The notes: a model not told the origin generated them from the sequence alone. A stretch of 22,483 nucleotides of DNA from JBMNQI01 sp050944055 (GCA_050944055.1 JBMNQI010000038.1:1-22483), one strand, 5' to 3'; counted from the first letter of the stretch, positions 1-7,527 are shown. Made by a program: numbers and translations.

Positions 1-680
1 ACGAGAGTATACTCGGGCGCGCTCAGGACAGGGACTTTCTGCGAATCGAGTGCCACCAGCTCCGGGATTACACAAAGAATAAGCAGATGCAGGTGGACGA
101 CTACCCATACGGCGGCGGAATGGGCATGGTGCTGCAGGCTGACCCTCTTTTTAATTGCTGGGAACATATCTGCTCCGAAGCTGGCGGCCGGCTGCACACA
201 ATACTCATGTCGGCCAAGGGCAAGGTATTCCGCCAGGCGGACGCAAAACGACTTAGCAGGCTGGACCGTTTTATTATCGTATGCGGCCACTATGAAGGCG
301 TCGACCAGCGGTTTGTGGAAGAATGCGTCGACGAGGAGATCTCCATTGGCGACTTTGTTCTCACAGGAGGCGAGATACCGGCCATGGCGGTAGCTGACGC
401 GGTAGCCAGGCTCTGCCCCGGCGTCTTATCCGACGATACCTGCTTCACCGATGAAAGCCACTGGGACGGCCTTTTGGAATACCCCCATTACACGCGCCCA
501 TACGAATGGCACGGGCGAAAGGTCCCGGATGTCCTGCTGTCCGGCCACCACGAGAATATTCGAAAATGGAGGCGAAGACAGAGCCTTTTGCTCACCCGTC
601 AGCGCAGGCCCGATATGTTTAATTCGCTTGAGCTTTCTAAAGAAGATTTAAAGCTTTTATCGCAAGGCGATGACGAATAG
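1..680 (+). CDS. trmD: tRNA (guanine-N1)-methyltransferase, 5'-truncated by window edge
   Basis: TrmD methylates N1 of G37 next to the anticodon of a tRNA subset, using S-adenosylmethionine, and prevents +1 frameshifts. The reading frame is open from base 3 and begins with residues matching ESILGRAQ of other TrmD proteins, so only about the first 15-20 residues lie outside the window. The in-frame ATG at 87 is internal, not the start. Visible SPOUT-knot motifs are DDYPYGGGMGMV, CGHYEGVDQRF, EISIGDFVLTGGE and LLEYPHYTRP, in the usual order, and the C-terminus is of normal length. The usual neighbour rplS does not follow: a terminator comes directly after the stop codon. Identification is very secure. 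Confidence 0.97.
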   Translation, partial: ESILGRAQDRDFLRIECHQLRDYTKNKQMQVDDYPYGGGMGMVLQADPLFNCWEHICSEAGGRLHTILMSAKGKVFRQADAKRLSRLDRFIIVCGHYEGVDQRFVEECVDEEISIGDFVLTGGEIPAMAVADAVARLCPGVLSDDTCFTDESHWDGLLEYPHYTRPYEWHGRKVPDVLLSGHHENIRKWRRRQSLLLTRQRRPDMFNSLELSKEDLKLLSQGDDE

Positions 681-688
681 CGTTATTA

Positions 689-719
689 CAGGGAGTATTT
701 TTTAATCTCCCTGTTTTTT
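689..719 (+). terminator. Intrinsic terminator of trmD
   Basis: CAGGGAG (689-695) pairs with CTCCCTG (707-713) around an 11-nt AT-rich loop and is followed by six T. It begins 8 bases after the trmD stop and ends that transcription unit. Confidence 0.85.
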
Positions 720-838
720 ATTTAATCAGTTACCATAATATTCGCCATGCGGATTTATGTTAAATAAGCTGAGAAAAACTTTGTTAGTTATTAACGATTG
801 CGATGTTTTATTTTTGTCGATTACATCAATTATTTCTG

Positions 839-887
839 TTACTTATTTGTAACTTATAGTTACTATCTAACTAGTGACTGTTATAAT
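839..887 (+). promoter_or_regulatory. Candidate response-regulator boxes plus TATAAT
   Basis: Four related hexamers TTACTT (839), TAACTT (850), TTACTA (860) and TAACTA (868) follow each other at 11, 10 and 8 bp. TATAAT lies at 882-887 and no -35 consensus precedes it. Two of the boxes also form GTAAC-N5-GTTAC (849-863). Direct repeats at one helical turn before a -10 without a -35 are the usual layout for OmpR/PhoB-family activators. That a regulator binds here, and which one, is inference. Confidence 0.35.
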
Positions 888-965
888 TTACCATCCGCGT
901 TTACATAAAAGCCTTTAAAAATTCAGGTCTTATTCCCCACTTTACAAGCGAAAGCATGAAGATAT

Positions 966-994
966 TTGACTAAGCGACTCCACCGAGCTATAAT
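966..994 (+). promoter_or_regulatory. Sigma-A type promoter upstream of structured RNA / G5-3D gene
   Basis: TTGACT (966-971), a 17-bp spacer and TATAAT (989-994) match the sigma-70/sigma-A consensus in 11 of 12 bases. A start near 1001 would produce either a short RNA ending at the T-run near 1093 or a long leader for the gene at 1273. Confidence 0.65.
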
Positions 995-1000
995 TATTGA

Positions 1001-1093
1001 GAAAAAGCAAGCATAGCCCCCGGCAGCGCCGCCGTTGCCAATCAGGGCGCCGTCATCCAGACGCATTTTTTCAACATATTGGCGCTGTTTTTT
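1001..1093 (+). ncRNA. Candidate small RNA or regulatory leader
   Basis: Starting from the promoter at 966-994, the first about 90 nt contain a GC-rich island and end in a hairpin plus T6. CAGCGCC (1024-1030) pairs perfectly with GGCGCTG (1081-1087), just before T6 at 1088-1093. The intervening 50 nt hold further pairings, for example CGTC (1051-1054) with GACG (1060-1063). GCGCC at 1026-1030 can instead pair with GGCGC at 1046-1050, so two exclusive folds exist, as in a terminator/antiterminator. I do not recognise it as a known riboswitch: GEMM (c-di-GMP), ydaO (c-di-AMP) and T-box signatures were looked for and not matched. Confidence 0.35.
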
Positions 1094-1272
1094 CTATTTT
1101 ATACAATTCGTAGGAAACGACCAGATTATATCCTGTTTTATCAACGCTTTATTTATAGCTTAACTGTATTGAATTGATTTGCATATCCTTAATCCGCATT
1201 CTTGATTTCTGGTGCATTTTCCTGCCTTTCAAGACGTTTTCCGGCCTTTCAGCCGTAAGCTCGGAGGAGATT

Positions 1273-2172
1273 ATGTTTACCAAAAGAAATCGCCCGATTC
1301 CGGCCCATTTTAAGATTACGAAGACAGGGATTATTTCGCTGGCAATAGTATTTTGCGTATTGATCGGCGTTATCTCTCGGGTGCAGTCCGCCAGCATGAT
1401 TGATGTAACCGGCGATACCCGGGACAGGCAAGATTACAAGAAGCTCTCGCTCTCAGCCGATGTCAGCGAAAGCAGAGCCCTGCTTTTAAGCGGTTCTCCC
1501 GAATCAAAGCCCTTGATTTACAACGGAATTAGCGCCGCTTTATACAGTTTCGGCGAAGGCGAATGGGTCGACTCCACTGAGGAACGCGTAATTCCATACT
1601 CCAGGACGACGATAGAGAATCCTCGCCTCCCGTCAGGTACCGTCCGCATTCTCCGCAGCGGAAGCGACGGGCTTAAGCTATTTCATAAACGCAGCCTGCT
1701 GCAAAACGGCAACGAGGTTTATTCCGTCACTGTCTCGACCGATGTCGTTATACAGCCGATTGATGAAATCGCCGAGGTAGGGACGTTTGAACTGAACGCG
1801 ACCTCCGCCCTGTCTCAGGGCACTGTTACAAGCGACAAGCAATACGTTATCACGCCCGACGGAACGCGCCTGCCCTATGAGCGCGCCGTTCACGTAATGG
1901 CAACCGCCTATACAACCGAAAGGCAGTCAAATACGCTTACCTTCACGGAGACGACGGCCCGCGTCGGAGCGATAGCCGTCGACCCGTCAGTAATACCGCT
2001 TGGCTCAAAATTATATATATGCTCCGCCGACAATACGTGGATTTACGGCATAGCCACAGCCGAGGATACGGGAAGCCTCATAAAAGGTCACAGAATCGAC
2101 CTGTTTTTTAACACATATAACGAGTGCATACACTTCGGGTATCAGCCGGCAATTGTTTATATACTTAAATAG
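1273..2172 (+). CDS. G5 and 3D domain protein, YabE/RpfB-like cell-wall enzyme
   Basis: This is a predicted envelope protein of 299 residues. An N-terminal hydrophobic segment (about 18-37) is a signal anchor or signal peptide, a G5-like domain (about 99-171, with the typical QPIDEIAEVGT end) probably binds wall sugars, and a C-terminal 3D domain (about 207-299) carries the name-giving aspartates D237, D265 and D276. The 3D domain has the double-psi barrel fold of lytic transglycosylases, so peptidoglycan cleavage is the likely role. The start at 1273 is chosen because GGAGGAG sits 3 bases before it; an in-frame ATG at 1174 has no ribosome binding site. It is shorter than B. subtilis YabE, with one G5 and no obvious DUF348 repeats. 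It lies next to rsmA as in Bacillus, but rnmV is not between them. Confidence 0.85.
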   Translation: MFTKRNRPIPAHFKITKTGIISLAIVFCVLIGVISRVQSASMIDVTGDTRDRQDYKKLSLSADVSESRALLLSGSPESKPLIYNGISAALYSFGEGEWVDSTEERVIPYSRTTIENPRLPSGTVRILRSGSDGLKLFHKRSLLQNGNEVYSVTVSTDVVIQPIDEIAEVGTFELNATSALSQGTVTSDKQYVITPDGTRLPYERAVHVMATAYTTERQSNTLTFTETTARVGAIAVDPSVIPLGSKLYICSADNTWIYGIATAEDTGSLIKGHRIDLFFNTYNECIHFGYQPAIVYILK

Positions 2173-2194
2173 CGCCAATTACGAAAAACCGTGT

Positions 2195-2223
2195 TTGACA
2201 GTAAGATATGGTTCGGGTATAAT
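2195..2223 (+). promoter_or_regulatory. Perfect consensus promoter of rsmA
   Basis: TTGACA (2195-2200), a 17-bp spacer and TATAAT (2218-2223) match the sigma-A consensus fully. The predicted start near 2230 leaves a leader of about 23 nt before rsmA. The -10 lies in the loop of the upstream terminator hairpin (2210-2233). Confidence 0.85.
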
Positions 2224-2240
2224 TATCCGAACCCTTTTTT
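2210..2240 (+). terminator. Intrinsic terminator of the G5/3D gene, overlapping the rsmA promoter
   Basis: GGTTCGG (2210-2216) pairs with CCGAACC (2227-2233) across a 10-nt loop and is followed by C and T6 (2235-2240). It starts 38 bases after the G5/3D stop codon. The loop includes the TATAAT of the next gene's promoter. Confidence 0.75.
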
Positions 2241-2252
2241 GTTGGGGGTGTA

Positions 2253-3116
2253 TTGTTGGAGCTTTGCGATCCCAAAACCGTACGACACCTGCTCTCGCGG
2301 CATAATTTCCGGTTTTCCCGTTCGATGGGGCAGAACTTCCTGATAGACAAACGCGTGCCTGACGTAATTGCGCAGGCCGCCTCTCTTGACGAGAGCGCGG
2401 GCGTTCTGGAGATTGGCCCGGGTATCGGAGCGCTGACCGTCAGGCTGGCGCCTCTCGCGGGCCGCCTTGTCGCCGTGGAGCTTGACAGGTCTCTCGCGCC
2501 GATTCTGGACGAAACTCTTGCGGATCTCAATAATGTTGAGCTGATCTTCGGCGATATTCTTAAGCTTGATATACGCGGGATTGTCAGCGAGAAGCTGCCG
2601 GGGCTCAGGCCGGCAGTATGCGCGAATCTTCCGTACAACATCACCAGTCCGGTGATTACGGCTTTAATCGAGTCGGGCCTCTTTCGCGTTATGGTGCTGC
2701 TTGTTCAGCGCGAGGTCGCTCAGAGAATATGCGGCGGGCCTGAAGGCGATTATGGCGCGTTTACAGTCTATGTAAATTATTATTATACGAGCGAAATACT
2801 GCTGACAGTTCCTCCGGAGAGCTTCATGCCCGCGCCGAAGGTCCATTCATCTGTAATTCGTCTTGTCCGCCGTTCTTCACCTGCGCAGGAGCTTGTCTCT
2901 GACGAGGAATTTTTCAGGGTCGTTCGGGCAGCATTTGCGCTCCGCCGTAAAAAACTCGTAAACAGCATGTTTTCAGTACTCGGCAACGAATTTACAAAAG
3001 AAGAGCTGCTCGACGCCGTCGTGTCCTGCGGTTATCCGGAGGATATACGGGGAGAGGCGCTGGATATTAACGGGTTTTCACAAATAGCATTAAAGCTGAG
3101 TAAAAAAAGCAGATAA
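2253..3116 (+). CDS. rsmA: 16S rRNA dimethyladenosine transferase (KsgA/RsmA)
   Basis: RsmA dimethylates the two adjacent adenines A1518 and A1519 in helix 45 of 16S rRNA during late 30S assembly, with S-adenosylmethionine as donor. The 287-residue protein shows GQNFL (26-30), the SAM-binding LEIGPGIGALT (52-62), ELD (76-78), GDIL (100-103) and the catalytic NLPYNITSP (125-133), followed by the usual helical C-terminal domain. Two adjacent TTG codons (2253, 2256) could start translation. GGGGG at 2244-2248 gives the more usual spacing to 2256, so the protein may be one residue shorter. The gene has its own consensus promoter and stands alone between promoters. Absence of resistance-type changes cannot be judged here. 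Length and motifs are typical. Confidence 0.97.
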   Translation: MLELCDPKTVRHLLSRHNFRFSRSMGQNFLIDKRVPDVIAQAASLDESAGVLEIGPGIGALTVRLAPLAGRLVAVELDRSLAPILDETLADLNNVELIFGDILKLDIRGIVSEKLPGLRPAVCANLPYNITSPVITALIESGLFRVMVLLVQREVAQRICGGPEGDYGAFTVYVNYYYTSEILLTVPPESFMPAPKVHSSVIRLVRRSSPAQELVSDEEFFRVVRAAFALRRKKLVNSMFSVLGNEFTKEELLDAVVSCGYPEDIRGEALDINGFSQIALKLSKKSR

Positions 3117-3123
3117 ATTAACG

Positions 3124-3152
3124 TTGAAACCTAAGCACGCCGGGTATATAAT
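3124..3152 (+). promoter_or_regulatory. Promoter of pckG
   Basis: TTGAAA (3124-3129), a 17-bp spacer and TATAAT (3147-3152) form a near-consensus sigma-A promoter, with a predicted leader of about 33 nt. No clear terminator separates it from rsmA, so some read-through is possible. Confidence 0.75.
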
Positions 3153-3191
3153 TGGGCTTATGATTATATTAAACTGATTGGGAGGGCACCA

Positions 3192-4967
3192 ATGAAACTC
3201 ACGTCCGAGCTAACGAATAACCGAGCGGTTTTGGATTGGATTAGCGAGCAGGCTGAGCTTTTACAGCCCGCGGAAATAGTTTGGATCGACGGCAGCGAGG
3301 AGCAGCTCGAAAGCCTGCGGCGCATCGCTGTGAGCACAGGCGAGCTTATTAAGCTCAATGAAGAGAAGCTCCCGCGGAGCTATCTCCACCGCAGCGCGCA
3401 TAACGACGTCGCCCGCGTTGAGGACCGCACATTTATCTGCTGCAAAAACAAGGAGGATGCCGGCCCGACAAACAACTGGATGGATCCGGAAGAAATGTAC
3501 GCAAAGCTGAAAAAGCTCTTTCGGGGCAGCATGCGGGGGCGCACAATGTACATCGTGCCGTTTTCCATGGGCGTAGTCGGTTCGGAGTTTGCGAAGTACG
3601 GCATAGAAATTACGGATTCAATTTATGTCGTTCTGAATATGTCGATCGTAACGCGCATGGGGCGCGAGGTATACGACGCGCTCGGCGAGAACGGCGAGTT
3701 TGTCAGGTGCCTGCACGCCAAGGCCGATCTGGACATTGACAACCGATATATTGTTCACTTTCCGGAGGACAATACGATCATGTCCATCAACTCCGGCTAT
3801 GGCGGCAACGTGCTTCTCGGTAAAAAGTGCCTGGCCCTGCGCATAGCTTCATACCTCGGCCGGAAGGAAGGCTGGATGGCGGAGCATATGCTCATACTCG
3901 GCATCGAAAACCCGCAGGGCGAGGTGCGTTACATAGCCGCCGCCTTCCCCTCTGCCTGCGGCAAGACGAATCTCGCTATGATCATACCGCCCGAAATATA
4001 CAGAAAGAAAGGCTGGAAGGCCTGGTGCGTAGGCGACGATATAGCCTGGCTGCGCCCCGGTTCGGACGGGCGTCTCTGGGCGGTGAACCCGGAATACGGT
4101 TTCTTCGGCGTCGCTCCCGGCACAAGCGCGAAATCAAATCTAAACGCCCTGGCCTCAACCTCGCATGACGCAATTTTCACTAATGTCGTGCTGAATTTAG
4201 ACGATATGACCGTTTGGTGGGAGGGCATGGGCGTCCCGGCCCCCAACAACGCCGAGAACTGGAAGGGCGAGCCCTGGTCCGAGGCTTCCGGCGAGAAGGG
4301 CGCGCATCCCAATTCAAGATTTACCGCATACGCAAAAAACTGTCCTGTTATTTCTCCAAAATTTGACGACCCCAAAGGTGTGCCGATTTCCGCTATAGTT
4401 TTCGGCGGTCGCCGCGCAAAAACGGCTCCCCTGGTCTATCAGGCGAGAAACTGGCCTCACGGTGTGTTCGTTGGCTCCTCAATGGCGTCAGAGACGACTG
4501 CCGCCGCCGCCGGCGCCGTCGGCGTAGTGCGGCGCGACCCGATGGCAATGCTTCCCTTCTGCGGCTACAATATGGCCGACTATTGGCAGCATTGGCTCAA
4601 TATGGAGAAGCTTATAAAAAATCCTCCGAAAATCTTTAACGTCAACTGGTTCCGTGTGGACGATAAAGGCAATTACGAATGGCCCGGCTTCGGCGAAAAC
4701 TTCCGCGTGCTTGAATGGATACTGAAGCGTTGCTTTGACGAGGCGGACGCGGTCGAGTCTCCTATAGGTTTTATGCCCCGCCCCGAGGATCTTAACACGG
4801 AGGGTCTGGACGTTCCGGCAGATACTCTCAAGGATTTACTGACAATTGACAAAGAGGTTTGGCGCCAGGAGGCCGCGGGCATACGCGAATTCTACAGCCG
4901 TTTCGGGGAAAAGCTCCCGAAGGCCCTCGAGGAGGAGCTTACGGTTCTTGAAAACAATTTGAAATAG
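3192..4967 (+). CDS. pckG: Phosphoenolpyruvate carboxykinase (GTP)
   Basis: This enzyme interconverts oxaloacetate plus GTP with phosphoenolpyruvate plus CO2 and GDP. In anaerobes it can run in either direction, for gluconeogenesis or for CO2-fixing fermentation to dicarboxylic acids. The 591-residue length fits the GTP class. Visible landmarks are the substrate-binding SGYGGNVLLGKKC (201-213), metal ligand H232 in AEHML, the P-loop FPSACGKTN (252-260), the GDDIAW metal-binding motif (281-286) and NPEYGFFGVAPGT (299-311). The ATP-type enzyme has a different P-loop context. GGGAGGG six bases before the ATG supports the start. The gene has its own promoter and terminator and is probably monocistronic. 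Confidence 0.96.
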   Translation: MKLTSELTNNRAVLDWISEQAELLQPAEIVWIDGSEEQLESLRRIAVSTGELIKLNEEKLPRSYLHRSAHNDVARVEDRTFICCKNKEDAGPTNNWMDPEEMYAKLKKLFRGSMRGRTMYIVPFSMGVVGSEFAKYGIEITDSIYVVLNMSIVTRMGREVYDALGENGEFVRCLHAKADLDIDNRYIVHFPEDNTIMSINSGYGGNVLLGKKCLALRIASYLGRKEGWMAEHMLILGIENPQGEVRYIAAAFPSACGKTNLAMIIPPEIYRKKGWKAWCVGDDIAWLRPGSDGRLWAVNPEYGFFGVAPGTSAKSNLNALASTSHDAIFTNVVLNLDDMTVWWEGMGVPAPNNAENWKGEPWSEASGEKGAHPNSRFTAYAKNCPVISPKFDDPKGVPISAIVFGGRRAKTAPLVYQARNWPHGVFVGSSMASETTAAAAGAVGVVRRDPMAMLPFCGYNMADYWQHWLNMEKLIKNPPKIFNVNWFRVDDKGNYEWPGFGENFRVLEWILKRCFDEADAVESPIGFMPRPEDLNTEGLDVPADTLKDLLTIDKEVWRQEAAGIREFYSRFGEKLPKALEEELTVLENNLK

Positions 4968-4985
4968 TATTCTTTCGGTTTTTTA

Positions 4986-5016
4986 GACGCCGTCTTATTG
5001 GGCGGCGTCTTGTTTT
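4986..5016 (+). terminator. Intrinsic terminator of pckG
   Basis: GACGCCG (4986-4992) pairs with CGGCGTC (5003-5009) around a 10-nt loop, followed by TTGTTTT. The ribosome binding site of the next gene begins one base later. Read-through or a promoter not recognised here must therefore drive the transporter gene. Confidence 0.75.
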
Positions 5017-5027
5017 GAGGTGTTGTT

Positions 5028-5948
5028 TTGGATAAAAAGAGCTTACGGGGAAGCTTCACGCTTCTCATCACCGCCATAGTCTGGGGCGTTGCGTTTACCG
5101 CGCAGAGCAAGGGCATGGATTATATAGGGCCTTTTACGTTCAACGCCGTCCGGTTTTTATTGGGCGGCATCGTCCTGATTCCGGCAATACTTGTGTTTTC
5201 ACGAAAAAACGCCGGAGAAAAGAAAAGCAAGTTGCTGCCTGATAAAAAGCTCATCGCCGGCGGTATTTTCTGCGGCCTGATTATTTTTTCAGGCAATACG
5301 CTGCAGCAGTTCGGAATTTTACATTCTTCGGTCGGAAAAGCCGGCTTTTTGACCGCGCTGTACATAATAATAGTACCGCTGATAGGGATTTTCCTCGGCC
5401 GCGCCATAGACAAAAAAGTATGGGTCAGCGTCGCCGCCGCGTTAATAGGCATGTACCTTCTGTGCATGAAGGACGGTTTCTCTATAAAGCTTGGCGACAC
5501 TCTGCTTATCTTATGCGCCGTCGTCTTTTCCCTGCATATTCTGGTAATCGACCGGTATTCGCCTTATGTGGACGGTATTATCCTAAGCTGCATGCAGTTT
5601 TTTATCGCGGGCATACTGTCACTTATATGCATGTTCATCTTCGAAAAGCCCTCGGTCTCAGCAATTCTGGACGCCTGGCTGCCTCTACTGTACTCCAGCG
5701 TCATGTCATGCGGCGTTGCCTATACATTGCAGATAATCGGGCAAAAGAATGTCGCGCCGCACCTGGCCTGTCTGATTCTCAGCCTTGAATCCGTCATTTC
5801 CGCTCTCGCAGGCTGGGCCATACTCGGCCAGGCAATGACCTGGCGCGAGATTTCCGGTTGCTTAATAATCTTTGCCGCAATAATCCTCGCTCAGCTGCCC
5901 TCCGGCCGGGCTAAAAAAGGCGTGAGGACCGCTGAAGAAGTAAAATAG
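5028..5948 (+). CDS. EamA/DMT-superfamily transporter, ten membrane segments
   Basis: This is a drug/metabolite transporter superfamily protein of 306 residues, built from two EamA repeats (about 8-147 and 157-295) of about five hydrophobic helices each. Family hallmarks are the N-terminal LLITAIVWGVAF helix, the conserved Arg in NAVRFLLGG, and the second-repeat SLESVISALAGWAILGQ followed by a final helix. Members export amino acids, nucleosides or other metabolites across the cytoplasmic membrane; the substrate cannot be told from sequence. The TTG start at 5028 is chosen because GAGGTG (5017-5022) precedes it by 5 bases. No promoter of its own is obvious between the pckG terminator and this start. 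The C-terminus is short and basic. Confidence 0.88.
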   Translation: MDKKSLRGSFTLLITAIVWGVAFTAQSKGMDYIGPFTFNAVRFLLGGIVLIPAILVFSRKNAGEKKSKLLPDKKLIAGGIFCGLIIFSGNTLQQFGILHSSVGKAGFLTALYIIIVPLIGIFLGRAIDKKVWVSVAAALIGMYLLCMKDGFSIKLGDTLLILCAVVFSLHILVIDRYSPYVDGIILSCMQFFIAGILSLICMFIFEKPSVSAILDAWLPLLYSSVMSCGVAYTLQIIGQKNVAPHLACLILSLESVISALAGWAILGQAMTWREISGCLIIFAAIILAQLPSGRAKKGVRTAEEVK

Positions 5949-5952
5949 GGCT

Positions 5953-5992
5953 CAGGCCGGGCGATTCTCCGCCCGGCCTGTTTTATTTTATT
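5953..5992 (+). terminator. Terminator between convergent transporter and asnS genes
   Basis: CAGGCCGGGC (5953-5962) pairs perfectly with GCCCGGCCTG (5971-5980), followed by TTTTATTTTATT. The A-rich left flank gives a weaker T-rich tail on the other strand, so it may also stop asnS transcription. Confidence 0.9.
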
Positions 5993-6002
5993 CCCGAGTG
6001 CA

Positions 6003-7397
6003 TCAGAATTCCGCGTTCCCGACTGTACGCGCAAAAGGCAGGACGTCGCGTATGTTCGGTATGCCCGTAAGGTACATAATAAGCCTTTCAAAGCCGAGGC
6101 CGAAACCTGAGTGCCTGGCGCCGCCGTAACGGCGCAAATCGAGATACCAGGAGTAATCCTCCCTGTTGAGCTTAAGCTCCTCCATACGTTTTTCAAGCAC
6201 CTCCAGGCGCTCCTCGCGCTGGCTCCCCCCTATTATCTCCCCAATGCCCGGCACTAAAAGGTCCATGGCGGCGACAGTCTTCCCGTCGTCGTTAAGCCGC
6301 ATATAAAACGCCTTAATCTCCTTCGGATAGTCGGTCACGAACACCGGTTTTTTAAATATTCTCTCTGTCAGGTAGCGTTCGTGCTCTGTCTGCAGGTCGC
6401 AGCCCCAGTAGACAGGGTATTCAAACTCTTCTTTATGTTCTTCCAGCAGCTCAATTGCTTTTGTATAAGTAACATGAGCGAAATCGGAGTTCACGATAAA
6501 CTCGAGGCGTTCCCGAAGGCCCTTATCAAAATACTGATTGAAGAAATCTATTTCATCCGGGCAGTTTCCCAGTATATCGGCTATGATATATTTCATCATA
6601 CGCTGCGCTGTTTCCATATTGTCTTTAAGATCCGCAAAAGCCATCTCGGGCTCTATCATCCAGAACTCGGCGGCATGGCGCTGCGTATTAGAATTCTCGG
6701 CGCGGAAGGTCGGGCCGAAAGTATAGACGTTTCCGAAAGCCAGAGCGAATGCTTCGGCGTTGAGCTGGCCCGATACCGTAAGCCTTGTCTCCCTGCCAAA
6801 AAAGTCCTTTGACCAGTCTACGCTCCCGTCCTCTTTGCGCGGAATATCGTCTAAGTCAAGCGTGGTGACGCGGAACATTTCCCCCGCGCCCTCGCAGTCC
6901 GAGCCGGTTATAATAGGCGTATTCACATATATAAAGCCCTCTTCGCGGAAAAATCTGTGTATTGCCTGCGCGGCCGCGCTGCGAACGCGGAACACAGCCG
7001 AAAACGTATTTGTCCTGGCCCTGAGATGCGAGATTGAACGCAGAAATTCCATGGAATGGCGTTTTTTCTGGAGCGGATACTCCGGAACGGACGTGCCCTC
7101 CACATCGATTGAAGAAGCTGCAATCTCAAGCGGCTGCTTTGCCTCGGGCGTTAGCTTGACGACGCCTTTTACTATAAGAGCCGCTCCCACGTTTTGCTTC
7201 GCGATTTCTTTGTAGTTTATTATTCCCTGCTCGGAAAAGACGATTTGAACGCTTTTTAAGCAGCTCCCGTCATTGAGCTCTATGAATCCGAAGCTCTTAA
7301 GGTCGCGCAGGGTCCGCACCCAGCCGGCCACAGTAATGCTTTCGCCGCTGTATTTTTCCGGCGAGGCAAAAATGTCGCTAATCCTAGTTCTTTTCAT
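6003..7397 (-). CDS. asnS: Asparaginyl-tRNA synthetase
   Basis: This enzyme charges tRNA-Asn with asparagine using ATP in the cytoplasm. It is a class IIb synthetase of 464 residues. An N-terminal OB-fold anticodon-binding domain (about 18-103) is followed by the catalytic core, with motif 2 in FGPTFRAENSNTQRH (227-241) and motif 3 in GFGLGFERL (431-439). The C-terminal PFARTVGNAEF is the AsnRS form of the ending, which separates it from AspRS. The ATG at 7397 has AAAGGA upstream on the minus strand. Its presence implies direct Asn-tRNA charging. It follows the ZIP gene by 130 bases; no T-box leader is visible. Confidence 0.96.
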   Translation of the reverse strand: MKRTRISDIFASPEKYSGESITVAGWVRTLRDLKSFGFIELNDGSCLKSVQIVFSEQGIINYKEIAKQNVGAALIVKGVVKLTPEAKQPLEIAASSIDVEGTSVPEYPLQKKRHSMEFLRSISHLRARTNTFSAVFRVRSAAAQAIHRFFREEGFIYVNTPIITGSDCEGAGEMFRVTTLDLDDIPRKEDGSVDWSKDFFGRETRLTVSGQLNAEAFALAFGNVYTFGPTFRAENSNTQRHAAEFWMIEPEMAFADLKDNMETAQRMMKYIIADILGNCPDEIDFFNQYFDKGLRERLEFIVNSDFAHVTYTKAIELLEEHKEEFEYPVYWGCDLQTEHERYLTERIFKKPVFVTDYPKEIKAFYMRLNDDGKTVAAMDLLVPGIGEIIGGSQREERLEVLEKRMEELKLNREDYSWYLDLRRYGGARHSGFGLGFERLIMYLTGIPNIRDVLPFARTVGNAEF

Positions 7398-7437
7398 TAC
7401 GGTTCCTTTCTGACGCGTTAATACTATTCGTTCGGAT

Positions 7438-7443
7438 ATTATA
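7438..7443 (-). promoter_or_regulatory. Possible -10 element for asnS
   Basis: On the minus strand a perfect TATAAT occurs 40 bases before the asnS ATG, in an AT-rich gap. No good -35 lies 16-18 bp upstream, so this is only a candidate promoter. Confidence 0.3.
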
Positions 7444-7527
7444 CCCTGACTATTGTCCGATATATTATGAAACTATACTATAGTTAATAAGATAACGGTT
7501 TATTGACGAGGGCCTGATAATCAGACG

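Larger units (their letters stand above)
720..1262. other. AT-rich intergenic region with regulatory signals
   Basis: No convincing protein gene lies between the trmD terminator and the ribosome binding site of the G5/3D gene. The stretch is much richer in A+T than the genes, except for a GC-rich island at about 1014-1063. It contains tandem TTACTT-like boxes (839-873), two -10 hexamers TATAAT (882-887 and 989-994) and a hairpin with T-run (1024-1093), annotated separately. From 1094 to 1262 it is AT-rich leader without a clear signal. Confidence 0.6.

Noticed and set aside
87..680. trmD starting at the ATG at 87
   Set aside because: The frame is open upstream to the window edge and encodes conserved TrmD N-terminal residues, so the gene is truncated rather than short.
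813..821. Spo0A box (TTTGTCGAT, one mismatch to TTTGTCGAA)
   Set aside because: A single 8/9 match in AT-rich sequence is expected by chance and is not placed well relative to either -10.
931..1073. Minus-strand 47-codon frame with a Gly/Ala-rich peptide across the GC-rich island
   Set aside because: No ribosome binding site, short, and the GC-rich segment is better explained by RNA base pairing; resemblance to Gly-Ala-rich repeats looks accidental.
7398..7527. T-box leader for asnS
   Set aside because: The 130-base gap is too short for most T-boxes, and no AGGGTGGNACCGCG element or terminator is present before the ATG.
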